Assembly: GCA_027919835.1 (NCBI GenBank)
Contig: JANVFP010000001.1
Coordinates: 1,550,001 to 1,614,000 of the forward strand
Origin: Lentinula raphanica
Lineage: Eukaryota > Basidiomycota > Agaricomycetes > Agaricales > Omphalotaceae
Reading direction: 5' to 3'
Length of the DNA: 64,000 bases
Numbering within the stretch: position 1 is the first letter of the stretch; the number at the start of each line of letters is the position of its first letter. A program made the position numbers and the translations under genes. Under the pieces are notes generated by a model that made no database searches, was not told where the DNA came from, and saw nothing but the letters and a program-made list of their open reading frames with translations. This document shows, piece after piece, positions 34,527 through 46,069 of the stretch.

Positions 34527-36358
34527 CGGTGGCTACCAAATTACCTTACTGCACCTTACCCAGTGGCCTTCCCTTGGCCTTACTAAATTACCTTGGGTGC
34601 ATACTCCCAAGGTTTGTCCAAGGTCCAGCCAAGGTAGCTGAGTTTCAGCCAAGGTTCGGCCAAGGTAGCGGAGCTCAAAACAATATTGATTTGCATTACT
34701 CCCTTTTGACTATCACTATCTTTTCTTTACAATCATGTTCTACTATTTCCAACATCTTCTTTGCCATTAATCCAGTACTACATTTCACTCAAATTATACT
34801 ACAGAACATACTGTATTATTATTCCAGTCTAGAATAATTATAAGGGAAATTATGATAAAAGTCTTTGAGAATATCCTAAAAAAATGTCAATAATAATTGC
34901 AGAAATAAAGACAAAAATAATCAGTATGAAAGTCTAGGTTACAAAGGTGATCCTAATTAACAGTCCTTGAAATTATCTTGAGAAAATATTCAAAATTATT
35001 ATGCACAATCATATAACGAATATGTTTTTTATATCCATTAGTACATGAGTATTAGTATACAATAACCTTAGAATGATGAAGAATTCTTCTGTTATCTGTA
35101 GTCTAAGCAAGTACTCATACTATAGGTCAATTTAAGTATGAATATATGAAGTAAGTAGAGGAAGAAATAGATGTACCCTTTGAGCAATGAAGAGTTCTGA
35201 GGAGAATTTCACAATAGCTAGAGCTTGAATATATGTAAAAATGTATTGGTACTATAGCACTCAAGCTCCAAAAGAACCCTTAAACCATAAGATGAAATAC
35301 CTTCACTGGACTGTCCAGACAGGAGCAAATTAACTACAAGTCCCTCCAGTCTGCATACAGAGCAACTCAACTATCAGTTCCTCCAGAAATAGTTACATCA
35401 ATGAAAACCACTGTAAGCAACAATCTTCAGAGGCATATGAATGAGTGCAAAGGACTCAGATTCATTCAGAATCATAACTACCTGTAGAAATTATTATAAG
35501 TAACAATCTGCAATAAATATCAGTATGCATGAACAGGTAGTAATACTATGTTAGGAACCAGTTTGGGAACAAAGATAATTAAGGCAAAGATCTGGATGAA
35601 GCATGAAAGATGTTGTTTCAACAAAACTCTAAGATGTTTACAAAGGGTTTATATATATATAAGATAGTGAGTTAGGAGTAGAATAATGAAAATAATATGA
35701 AAACATAAATCATAGTAAGACTAAGATGTACAAGAGTGCATAATAACATATGAGATGTTTAGGTTTAAGTTTGAGCATGATAATGCAAGGGAATCCTGAC
35801 ATTTCCCCCACTAGGAATAGTACTGTATTTTCAATATATTCCCCTGTGTGCTCCCTCAATCTCTTAGCTAACAGACTGGAATCTGATGTTTATTCCAACA
35901 ATATCAAGGAAAACAACAAAATTTAGTACTATATAATGAAGAGAACTAAAAAATTGCAAAAAGAGGCAGCCAAAAATTAACAAAAGAAGCAGTCACAGAT
36001 TTGTTTATGAGTATATATATAACCAGTAGCTGGCTGTAGTCTTACTGTACTCAGCTTACCTTCTGTTTCCTCTTGTGATCACATAAATACAAGAATATAT
36101 ATTTGTATACAATTATTAAATTGTCCAAGAAGTCTTGCATTTGAGAGCAGGTATCAATTACACTGAGTAATGAGACATGTAACATGTAGTAGTAGTAGTA
36201 TGAGCTCTGTCTTATATGTGTGTTATTGCACCCAAGGAATATCAAGGTACAAGGTAATTTGTTAGGGTGTGGGAAAAGGTAGTCAAGGTAGGTACCACAC
36301 ACCTTTTGGTGAGTCAAGGTAGCCAAGGTAGCCAAGGTAAGGCAATTTGCTCACACTC
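34527..36358. mobile_element. non-autonomous hAT-like element, 1.83 kb
   Basis: Perfect 8-bp flanks GAGTTATT (34519-34526 and 36359-36366). The termini CGGTGGCTACCAAATTACC and (from the right) GAGTGTGAGCAAATTGCC are imperfectly inverted. Both subterminal regions are dense in CCTTGG/CCAAGG words (34560-34665 and 36240-36345), as expected for transposase-binding repeats. The interior is AT-rich and noncoding. Confidence 0.7.
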
Positions 36359-36366
36359 GAGTTATT

Positions 36367-36876
36367 TTACTGTTGCACAAAGTTACCCAAGATTGTGAGT
36401 CAATGGTCATAGTTGTGCATGAAGTAACTGGCTCAAGTCTAGTTGTAGTTCCATTTCTGTGGGTTCATGGTTGCCAGTTTGTGTTCAGAATGGTTTTCTA
36501 AGTGGGAAGCTTTGGTCTGAGGTCACCTCAACTCAACACTGCAAATGGGAAATTTCTGGAGAAGTCTTTTCAGTGGTAATTGAAGAGGTAGCAAGACACT
36601 TGAATAGCATTGTACTAAGGCAGTTGAATAAAGTATAGAAGAAAAATCAGTGGTACTAGAGCTTGGTAAGTCATAGAGCAGGGGCCCACTACTATCAATA
36701 TTAACAAGGTCCTTTTTTTCAAAGAGTGAGCTTTCGAGGGGAAGCAATAATGACAGTGATGACCTACAACAGCACTTGCACAACTTCTAATGCTTGAGTC
36801 ATGACTGTATACATCAGTGTCAGAATTGATGCGACCTCAAGGCAAACTTGAGTATACTGACCTTGAGCTGCCTTAA
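36367..36876. other. no gene seen
   Basis: AT-rich intergenic DNA without recognised repeats or coding signal. Confidence 0.4.
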
Positions 36877-37099
36877 CATCAGGAAAAATACTTTCAGCCC
36901 AAAGAGCCTAGAGACACCCCCAAAAGCTCAGGCCTCCCAGGCTTCCCAGAGATTCTCAAAGATTTCCAAAGATTTTCAAAGCAACTCAGGTAAGCCTGAA
37001 GACATAAGGTTGACTTAAAATCATTTCAAAGACTTTAAATTGCCTGGGATTTTGGGGGTGTCTCCAGGCAATCTGGGCCTAGATAGATTTTTCCTGATG
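36877..37099. mobile_element. small TIR element E3 (CATCAGG family)
   Basis: 223 bp. Termini CATCAGGAAAAAT / ATTTTTCCTGATG, flanked by AA on both sides. Inner CCCCCAAAA and TTTTGGGGG blocks. The interior is made of AAAGATT/CTCAGG words and is unlike E1, but part of it is inverted in E7. Confidence 0.8.
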
Positions 37100-37221
37100 A
37101 AGGTGGCAGAGTTTCAAAAATTCTACCTTAAGGTACCTCACCTCCAAAGGTAGCTCCCTTTGTGGCAACACTACCCCTTGCCTTTATCTGTTTTCTCCTT
37201 ATATTTGTCCCATGACATCTA

Positions 37222-37486
37222 CATCAGCAAAACATGGTCCTGCTGAACAGTGCTGGACAGGTTCAATTCAGTGCTGTCCACTACTGGATAGTTGCTAGTC
37301 AGTGCTCCACTCAATTGAGTCCCAGCACCATTCAAGAACTTTCAAGAGGTCAGGCCATGAGAATGTCATGGTGACCAACTTCTTAATAGATTTATTTATA
37401 TTGACTGCTGGACAGTGCAATTCATTTCTATCCAGCAGTGTCCTGCACAATCCAATAGCTGGGAGTTGACTCAGGTTTTGCTGATG
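37222..37486. mobile_element. small TIR element E4 (CATCAGCAAAAC variant)
   Basis: 265 bp. Termini CATCAGCAAAAC / GTTTTGCTGATG, flanked by TA on both sides. The interior has GCTGGACAG/CTGTCCAG words and lacks the C6/G6 blocks; the terminal sequence links it to the CATCAGG family. Confidence 0.72.
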
Positions 37487-38077
37487 TAAATCATCTACAT
37501 CTCTCTCCTTCTCGACTTTTTCCTGCATTTATCAATTGCATAATGGAAAACCTGAGTAAACCCAGACTGTGCTTATATGTACATAGTTATCAATGATCAG
37601 CTAATATTTGAATCATGAAAAGAAGTCCCCAGAAGCATTCATTTTATTCGGGAGTTAACAGCATTCATTAATGATATTGCTGCTGACATCTTGCCATGTG
37701 AATTGGTTATTCACTAGCACTGCCCAATGGACACTCTTTCCAGAAATTTGGCTCAAACAGAATTCAATACAAAATATCAATTGCATCAGATTGCAGTTTT
37801 TAGAGGAACCATTACATAATACATTCCACTTTTTATATAAAGGTCCTATGCTTCATTGCACTTCAATTTTTTGGCCCATCAATACTTTCAACTTTGACAT
37901 ATCAACCTCAAATTTCAATGAGCTATCAAATAGAAATCCAAAGGTGAATGACTTTTCCATCATGTACTATGTCTAGTGAACACCATCTGTAGCTATACTA
38001 GCAATCAGCATGCAGACAGGTAGATCTTTAAAAAAGACTAAGTAGTGTTGATGCTGTTCCTAAATTGCTTACAACAG
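37487..38077. other. AT-rich region 5' of the NLR-like gene
   Basis: May hold the missing first exon or promoter of the NACHT gene. An open frame at 37671-37976 has no recognisable domain. Confidence 0.35.
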
Positions 38078-41000
38078 CACTGGCAGTTTCAATAATGCAC
38101 ATCATTTCAATATTCATCAAGCAACATTCAATGCAGGAGGGACTATCAATTATACAAACTACAATTGTAAGTGAAATTACAAAATTACCAACATTAGTCT
38201 CTAACTATATTCAGATCATTCAGATGATGAAAAAGAAAAAGAGCAACTTCTTGCATGGCTTGCTGCTCCAGATTGCTTTACAAATCTGAGAACAGCTCTC
38301 AATAAAAGAGTCACTGGTACCAGTCAATGGATTCTGGAAGATTCAGCCTATTTGTTGTGGATGGAATATGCAGGTATCTGGTGGATTCAAGGAAAAGGTA
38401 ATATAGCATAGCCAATCTATTGTTGAAGAAAATCTCATTTTTAGATTGTAGCTGGATCAGGCAAAACCTCTTTGATGTGGGTTGACAAATTCATCAGTCT
38501 ATTGAATGATAAAGTATATACTAATTTTCTTCTAGCACCTATATTATCAAAAACCTTGAAGATACAACTTCTGCAAGTTTTGTAGTCTATCACTACTTTG
38601 ATACCTGTGACACTACTGGATCAAAAACAAGTTATCAAGGAATGTTGTTGTTCCTCATATTGCAGTTGGGTGGTCACAATCACAAGATCCACCCTGCCTT
38701 GAAGAATTTGTTTCAATCATCAATCCGTGGACTTTCCCATTTGAAGCCAACCAATATTCAACTTCTGGATACTCTGAAAGAAATAATCAGAGATTCATTT
38801 CAACAGAAGCATCAAGTCTATATAATAATTGATGCTCTTGATGAATGTGAAGATTCTCATTTGGTTCTGGATTTTATAAGGGAGATGTCCCACTTTTATT
38901 GGCTCAGGATCATAATTTCAAGCCGGAATCATCCACCTGAAGCTCTTGCATGCTTTATAACTTTCTTGAGTAACCATAACTCAATCAAAGAAGATATTGC
39001 TATCTTTGTAAAGAATCAAATGCATTTGAAATTCAAGAATCCAAGCTTGGAAATTGAAGTTAGGAACAAATTATTGGAAAAGGCAGATGGAGGGTAAGTT
39101 TCATAGCATACAGATTAGATTCTTTGCTAAGATATCATGTTATAGATTCCGGTATATTGACTGTCAACTACAAGTGATAAACAAATGTGCTATTTCAAGA
39201 AAAGTTGAAACAGCATTGGCTACATTACCATCAAATTTAAAAGATACATATTTCAATGTTATTGCAAGTTATGACAGTGAAGATAACCTTGAGTATTTAC
39301 ATCATCTTATTATATGGCTTCTATATTCCTTTGAACCTGTGTATTTAAATCAAGTTGCAACTTTTTTCTCAATTGATTTAAAGTTACAAACAGTGGCAAG
39401 TAATACTAGATTGTTGACTGGAATTGAAACAATTGTTGATAGCACTTTGATAACTGTTGATAGTCACAATATAGTTCAGTTTGCACATGCTTCTGTAAAG
39501 GAGTTTTTACTTCAAAGTCATGATGATAATCATAACAAAAGAGTGTTCAATCTTAATGCACATTTGGCACATGATATTATAACTCAAATGTGTCTCATTT
39601 ATCTTCTTCACTATGACTATGATAAATTCAAGGAAGGATTATCCTCACAGGTTTCCTTTGGGCAATATGCAACTGATAATTGGGCAAAACATAGTCACTA
39701 TAATGAGAAAGCAAGAGTTTCAAGTGAGAATACAATGAAACTTGCTCAAAGGTTTTTGGACACAAGTTCAGACTCATTTCTTGAATGGAAAAAGACTTAT
39801 CAACCTCCTGGGGGGAGTGTAGGAAAGTTTACAACAAATTGGAGTGTCTTCAAAGACTGTAATGCTCTACATGTTGTTGCATTTTTGATTTGTACCAAAA
39901 TGCTCAGAAACTCTTAAACAATGAAATATATAAACAACAAGATAAGCTCAAAGCAGGTATGCTATTTGAGAATATAATTATCATAAATTAATACTCATAT
40001 CATCAAGTAGGTCTCAATGCAATAGGAGAAATTGTAGGAACACCATTGCATTTAGCAGCATTTAGGGGTCACAAAGATATCATTGAGCTTCTTATTCAAT
40101 ATGGTGCAGATGTTAATACTCAAGAAGAAGAATTTGGAACAGGATTAGTTCTAGCAGCATTTAATGGTTATGGAGATATTATTGAGCTGCTTCTTGAGCA
40201 TAATGCAGATATCAATGCTTTTGGTAAACATCATGGCACACCATTACAAGCAGCAGTAGTAGGGCATCACAAAGATCTTATTCTACCCCTTCTTGAACAT
40301 GGTGCAGATGTTAATGCTCTAGAAGGAGCTTTTGGGACAGCACTCCATGAAGCAGCAGATTGGGGTCAGAAAGACATTGTTGAACTTCTCATTGCATATG
40401 ATGCAAATATTAATGCTCAAACTGTAGACATGTTCTCAGGAGGAACAGCTATTGAACGTGCAATATATGGAGGTCATGTAGAAATTGTTGGAATTCTGCT
40501 TGAACATGGTGCAAAGCTTGATGCACAACAAACAAACCTTGCTTTTGAAAGAACAGGATATACAGGTCACAAGGAAATGCTTGAGTTCCTTCTTCAATGT
40601 AATACTATCAAACCTCAGGAGCATGACCTCAATGCAGCATTTATAGTGGCAGCAGAGCAAGGTCACAAGAATATTGTCAAACTTCTTCTTGAAAATAATG
40701 TCAATGTCAATGCTCACAATAAACAATTTGAAACAGCACTTGAAAAAGCAGTTAAGAAAAATCACAAAGATATTGTTGAACTTCTTCTTGAGCAAGGTGC
40801 AATTATTGATACTCAGAAAAGACAATTTAGTAGTATATTTGATTATGCAGCAACCTATGGGCATGGAAAATTTATTGAAATCTCTTTGAATTACTGCATC
40901 AATGATATCAATACACTTATCAAATGGTTAATAATGGGTTTTATTTCTGCTACATATAGATATCATGAGGATATTATTGAAATGCTCCTTGAATACACTA

Positions 41001-41224
41001 TGCAGCATGTTCCAGCCAATGCTCATCAAGAATTGTTTGGTATTGTATTGCATAATATAGCAGCATCTCAAAATTACAATAACATAATCAAACTTCTTCT
41101 TAAATATGGTGCAGATCTCAAGTCAGAGGAAGAACAGACTCAAGGAGCACCTCATCAAGCAGCATTATCTGATCTCAAGGATACTATTGAGCTCCTTCTT
41201 CTAATTAATGCCAATGCTCAATGA
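38078..41224 (+). pseudogene. NACHT-ankyrin NLR-like gene, damaged
   Basis: Exons 38078-38166, 38215-38397, 38452-38476, 38536-39093, 39146-39956 and 40011-41224 join in phase. N-terminal FNAGGTINYTNYN is followed by a pre-NACHT segment (GTSQWILEDSAYLLW) and a Walker A loop GKAGSGKTSL, split by introns. A Walker B-like VYIIIDALDECED and a sensor LRIIISSRNHPP follow, then the winged-helix region (KVETALATLPSNLKDTYFNV, FAHASVKEFLL). The C terminus has about 12 ankyrin repeats (for example GTPLHLAAFRGHKDIIELLI). Such STAND proteins act as intracellular sensors in fungal non-self recognition. Damage: a run of five T at 39882-39886 where six keep the frame, and TGA at 41222 followed by ankyrin-like LNGTALQ in the same frame. 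The first exon with ATG was not found. The AT-rich composition differs from the flanks. Confidence 0.72.
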
Positions 41225-42006
41225 CTTAATGGAACAGCATTACAAGGGTATGGATACTGAATAGTAAAACAGAATTACTATGACATTATTAGTACTTTCT
41301 ATCAAAATATAGTAGTAGGCTCAATGTTATCCAGTATAAAATACCAAGTGACCCTACAAACTTTCTGACAAATATATTTTGAACCTTTTCTGACCTTTCT
41401 AGTATTTTTTCAAGGTTGAATGAGTGAATGATGTATGATATATCAATGAATGATACAAACATTGATAAGTGAGGAATGAATGAATGAATAGGCTGAGGTT
41501 GAGGTTGAGGTTGGGCTAGGCTGGGCTAGGTTGGGGAAGGAGTTTTGGAAAGCTGTGCAGGTCCTTTAATCAAGCTCAGTGATTACCAGTTCAAATATTT
41601 TTGTTAGACAAACAATAGGCCTGTACTGTAATATATATAGAATTTAAGCTGAAATTTGAATGAACATTTTGTTCCAAGAGTGGTCATACTTGATACACCC
41701 TGATACACCATGACGGCTGGAAAACAAATTTGACTTCAATGAGGAGATGATACAGTGTACAGAGTAAGTACAGTGTGTCACAGCAATTAAATAGTACAAT
41801 GAAGGATATATAAACCACAATGGTGATGCCAAGTTAATGCTTGATGCTTCAATGGATGCCAAGAAAGGATTGAAGAGAAAAAGAAAAAAAAGCTCCCTAC
41901 AAAGACAATTTGACAAAGAAAAAGAGAAGAAAACATAGGCTTGAGGTATATGTAGCTATGTATGTATATACTTGTACCAAGTATGTAATACGAACAAAGA
42001 ATAGCC
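41225..42006. other. no gene; GGTTGA/GGCTAGGCT microsatellite
   Basis: A short run of GAGGTTGAGGTTGAGGTT and GGCTAGGCTGGGCTAGG lies at about 41490-41535. The remainder is AT-rich and unrecognised. Confidence 0.4.
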
Positions 42007-42231
42007 CATCAGCAAAACTGACCTGGTGCCTAGGCTGCCTAGAGATACCCCCCAAAACCTCAGCAGTTTAAAAACTCTGAAAAAGCCTGAAAAAGCCTGA
42101 GCAAGCCTGAGTTTGCCTGGAAAAGCCTGGGCAAGCCTGAGTTTGCCTCAGATTTCTTTGAGTGCTTTGGGAGAGCCTAGGTTTTGGGGGGTATCCCTGG
42201 GTTACCTAGGCCAAGGGTACTTTTCCTGATG
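42007..42231. mobile_element. small TIR element E5
   Basis: 225 bp. Termini CATCAGCAAAACT and ACTTTTCCTGATG, flanked by CC on both sides. Inner ACCCCCCAAAACC and GGTTTTGGGGGGT blocks. The interior is built of GCCTGAAAAA/GAGCAAGCCTG words. Confidence 0.72.
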
Positions 42232-42514
42232 CCATTGGGCAATGAAACAAGAAGAAGAAGAATGACAGGGGAGCATTTGTTCAGAACCCCTGGAACTGCA
42301 CAAGAAGATGGGGAAGGTATAACTTAGACTGCTGGTTGACTTTTGAACCATTGAGGCTTGAAGACATGGTCATCAAACAATGCCCAAAGAATGATAAACT
42401 AGGCACACTCCTCCTGTGGCCTGTGGGATGGATGGAATGACAATGGAATGATAACAGAACCAACAAATTCAACAAACAAAGCCAATGTCACTCATTGATG
42501 CATCAGCTCATCAC

Positions 42515-43063
42515 TCATCTCATCCAATAACTCTTCTCAATCACATCCATCCTTGAACTCAAGCTTTCACTTTTCCCATTTAAATCCCATCTGATCATGC
42601 TTCCCCCTCCTCCCCTTCTTTCTATCCCTGTTTCTCCTACTCCTCCACCCCTTCCTTCCATTGCTAATTCTCTTCCAATTCCTGTTCCTCCTCCTCTGCT
42701 AGTGCTCCCACCTCTCTTCATTATGGGTACCTGGTTCAGATCAGATTTTGACATGAAAGGCAAGGGTTTAGGTGTGGATGTGGATGAGAGGGTTTTCTCG
42801 TTTATGGTTCCCGAGGTGCCTGAGGTGTGGGCATTGACAGTATTGTTGTTGTTGTTATTGGCATTGTTGGCATTGTTGTTGTTATTGATGCCACTGCTCA
42901 AGTTACTGCTGTTCACATCATACGGATGCCTCACCCAAATCCCCTTCTCCATAACCAAACTCCTCAAATCACTCCTCCACATATTCCTCGTCCACCTCAA
43001 CACCTGCTTCAAAAACCTCCAATTCGGCTTCATTGTGCTCAGCAACTCTGCCTCCTCCAACAC
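42515..43063 (-). pseudogene. GT2 polysaccharide-synthase fragment (Cps1-like)
   Basis: The minus-strand frame begins EEAELLSTMKPNWRFLKQVL and continues RWTRNMWRSDLRSLVMEKG. QVLRW fits the Q/RxxRW product-binding motif of processive family-2 glycosyltransferases, as in fungal Cps1/hyaluronan-type synthases. After VRHPYD the sequence becomes Asn-rich (runs of N), then Gly/Arg-rich, not the expected membrane segments. An in-frame TAA precedes the fragment and no upstream catalytic domain was seen, so it is an orphan exon or relic. Assignment is from memory of the motif only. Confidence 0.45.
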
Positions 43064-43376
43064 TTAGCATATGTCCTGTTATATTCATGTCTCTGACTCC
43101 AATCCAATTCCAATCCAGACTCCTCCCTAATCCCCTCACACTCATTTTTAGTGAAAATCCCCGGTTGGTTTGGGTGATCCAAATTAGAGCCTGACCTGTA
43201 CCTTACAAGCCAGGTACGGCTCACCCAGCCAATTTAACTCAACCCGTCTTCAAGACTGGGTGTAAGATCCAGAAAGCTCATTCAATTACAAGAAAAAAAA
43301 GGTAGCAGTATATATGAACTGTAGTACAAACTAGAACAATATCATGGAGACACATATTGGAATACTATATATTATA

Positions 43377-43638
43377 CATCAGGAAAAATGTTTTAGGCTT
43401 AGGGCATTCAAAGATACCCCCCATTTCTTAGGCCCTTTGAACAGCCTCAAAGTGCCTAACCAGCTTCAAAGTGCCTAAAGCTCCTGAAAGATCCTGAAAG
43501 ATCCTGAAAGATCCCCAAAGACACCTAGGCAACCTCAAAGAACCTCAAAAACCTAAGCCTCCATAGATTACTTTAAAAGTTCCTAAAATTTGGGGGGTAT
43601 CTTTAAATGCTCTAGGGATAAGATACTTTTTCCTGATG
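43377..43638. mobile_element. small TIR element E6 (CATCAGG family)
   Basis: 262 bp. Termini CATCAGGAAAAAT / TTTTTCCTGATG with TA on both sides. Inner ACCCCCCATTT and AAATTTGGGGGGT blocks. Interior of GATCCTGAAA/CCTCAAAG words. Confidence 0.85.
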
Positions 43639-43639
43639 T

Positions 43640-43926
43640 ATAGATCATCATCAACCAGCAATTCATTGTCATCACCTTCATCTGCTTGTAGGAACTGAAC
43701 AAGCTCATCATTAGAGATGTAATCTTCTCTGGACCAATCGCTGAAACACATTAGTGCTCAAATTGAAGATGCACAAAGACAGTTGTGCAGATGTGAGATG
43801 TTGGTCAATAACAGCACCAAGTCCTGCAACCTTTCGTAGAGTCTTGTATACTTTTCTACCTGCTTGGTATTTCCTAAGTCTGGTCTCAGGACCTACTAGG
43901 TTTGGCTCTGGAATCTCTGGACCCAT
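43640..43926 (-). pseudogene. hAT transposase C-terminal relic
   Basis: The minus strand gives MCFSDWSREDYISNDELVQF followed by an acidic tail. It is clearly paralogous to the C terminus of the plus-strand hAT gene (MCFSNWSHQDLITNEELVHY, 33990-34070). The preceding frame (43711-43926) is unrecognised. Element E6 lies at its end. Confidence 0.6.
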
Positions 43927-43947
43927 CTGAATCTATCTGGCACGACC

Positions 43948-44233
43948 CTAACATGTCCCCCAGCCATGACTCACCATCCACCATGTGAGGAACTTGTCAT
44001 GCCCAGAATTCAACTGGTCCTTGCTCAACCAGTAATCATGTGTGAAGCCATGTAGGGACTTGGGGTCTTTGAGGATGATAGTGCAATATGCTGCGGTGCA
44101 CCTGGAGTGACAGGGGAGACTGCAATCGATGTGCATTGAGCACATGATCTCAATGTTGTGGATCAAAAGCTGGAATGCTGCCAACACCTTTCACACAGTT
44201 ATCTTCTCACCCACAGGCTGCACCTGCTGACTC
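43948..44233 (-). pseudogene. unrecognised coding relic next to B3
   Basis: An open frame with a Cys/His-containing segment (MHIDCSLPCHSRCTAAYC) and LHGFTHDYWLSKDQLNSG reads like a conserved transposon-related protein, but I cannot name it. It abuts the left end of B3, which may have interrupted it. Confidence 0.35.
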
Positions 44234-45530
44234 ACAGGATACTGTGAAGCTTTTGTAAAAAGTACTGATCAGTTATCGAGGAACGTTTGAAAAAACCTGT
44301 GATAACTCAGAGGGGGCTCTGGAAATGGCTCCGAGGGGTGATCATGCCTGTCATATGGGGCCTATATTTACTGTTTTGAGTAATTAATAATTATCCAGAT
44401 ATTAAATAAGCAGTACATTTTCAAAACACTACAGGGATGAGCCAATATTCCTGTCCCGAAAAGAATGGGATTATGCCAAGAAAATATAAAATTTTCCACA
44501 AATTATGATCAGTAGAATATTCAAAAGAATAGTGATTAACTGAAAATATTTTAGGAATATTGTGAATCCTGCCTCAAAAATTTAAAAAATTCATAAGATA
44601 TTCACCATGTGAATGTTTCAAAACATTCTCCCAGTAATTTCCCATAGAATATGGATTATTCAGCATATTCCTGGGGAGAATGTCATTTTCTTCTGCAGAA
44701 TATGGGGGGAATATGCTGAATAATCCATATTCTCTGGAAGATCATTTTGAAGAACCTCATGGTTTTCATGAGGTGAGCCTTTTGGTTGTATTTTGAATTT
44801 TTGATGCAGGATTATATCGAGAATATTGAGAATGTTCCCAGGATTTTCTTAATTAATTACCCTGCTGCCTATTCCGGCATTATTTCAAATATTCTACTCA
44901 TCAAAATTTGTGGAAAATAGTACATTTTTTCAGCATAATCCCACACTTTTTGGGACAAGAATATTGGCTCATCCTCACAGTGAAAAAACCTAAAAATTCA
45001 TCAAAGATCTAAAAAACTTAAAAACCCCAGATGAGGTCAGATCAGGGTATGTAAGCAAATGACCTCATATGGTTAAAATGATGTGGGGTCAATCTAGGTG
45101 CTAAAAATAGCCAAAAAATCACTCAAAATGCTAAAAATATTTGGAAACAGTATACCGCCTATTGCAAGTCCAGAGACATCAAAATTACCAATAAAAGAAA
45201 AAATTTGATCATGATGTCATCTTGGAGCAAAAAATCTGAAAAAAATTATAAAAATAGTTTAAAAAATCCAGGGGTGCCTCATTGGCCCTGAAAATGCAAA
45301 ATAAAAAAAAATATGCAACAATGTAAAAAAATTAACACTCCAAATCAAACCAAATCCATTATACAGTCAGTATATATAATGTATATGCTATTTTCAGCAC
45401 CCCTAGCACCTTCAATCACTCAGAATAGCTTATATCACTCAACAATCATATCAAACTGACAATATTGAGTAAATATAGTGTACATGATATTTTTAGCACA
45501 TCTAGTACCCTTGGACACTCAGAACATGTA
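44234..45530. mobile_element. B-type element B3, truncated
   Basis: Left end ACAGGATACTGTGAAGC as in B2, then the same arm up to about 44426, interrupted by a CACTA-type MITE and resuming at 44983. It continues through the AATAAAAAAAAATATGC tract to about 45530, where E7 begins. Core and right arm are missing; a core-spacer scrap (TAACAATAGATGTCATATTC) reappears at 45705-45765. Confidence 0.68.
44427..44982. mobile_element. CACTA-type MITE nested in B3
   Basis: 556 bp. TIRs CACTACAGGGATGAGCC and, from the right, CACTGTGAGGATGAGCC, continuing AATATTC(C/T)TGTCCC. AAA flanks both sides, consistent with a 3-bp duplication but not decisive in A-rich DNA. The interior is AT-rich with several AGAATAT words. 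Confidence 0.78.
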
Positions 45531-45683
45531 TAAAGTCTTTGAAATGATTTTAAGTCAACCTTATGTCTTCAGGCTTACCTGTGATGCTTTGAAAATCTTT
45601 GAAAATCTTTGAGAATCTCTGGGAAGCCTTGGCTTTTGGGGGGTGTCTCTAGGCTCTCTGGGCTCAAGGTATTTTTCCTGATG
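45531..45683. mobile_element. small TIR element E7, left end missing
   Basis: The right end GGTATTTTTCCTGATG and a TTTTGGGGGGTGTC block are intact. The left part matches E3 interior sequence in inverted orientation (TGATTTTAAGTCAACCTTAT). Confidence 0.65.
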
Positions 45684-46061
45684 TAGATGTCTTTCAAACT
45701 TACATGTAACAATAGATGTCATATTCAATGACCCCCATTACAGATCTCTTAGCTGTATCACATAGATGTTGTGATATCTGACATGTGTGTTATTTTTCCT
45801 TATCACATACACTCCTTTTTGCATCATATGTCCTTGCTACTACTTGATCATTCTTCATGACTCACTACAATTAGCAATTGTACCTCCTGCTTTATTATCA
45901 ATCCTCTTCTCATGCTTTATCATTCTCCTCTTGTGTTCTGTCACCATTCTTTCATCCATTCTTGCACTATGATCCTTGTATTATTGTTCCTCATATCTGT
46001 CTCTTGCGCTGTCACTACTCCTTATCTTTCCAACCATTCTCATTCGCTCTTCATTTTTCAC
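45684..46061. other. core-spacer fragment and AT-rich DNA
   Basis: 45700-45770 matches the spacer of the A/B core; the remainder is pyrimidine-rich with overlapping short frames and no recognised gene. Confidence 0.45.
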
Positions 46062-46069
46062 ATTCTCGC

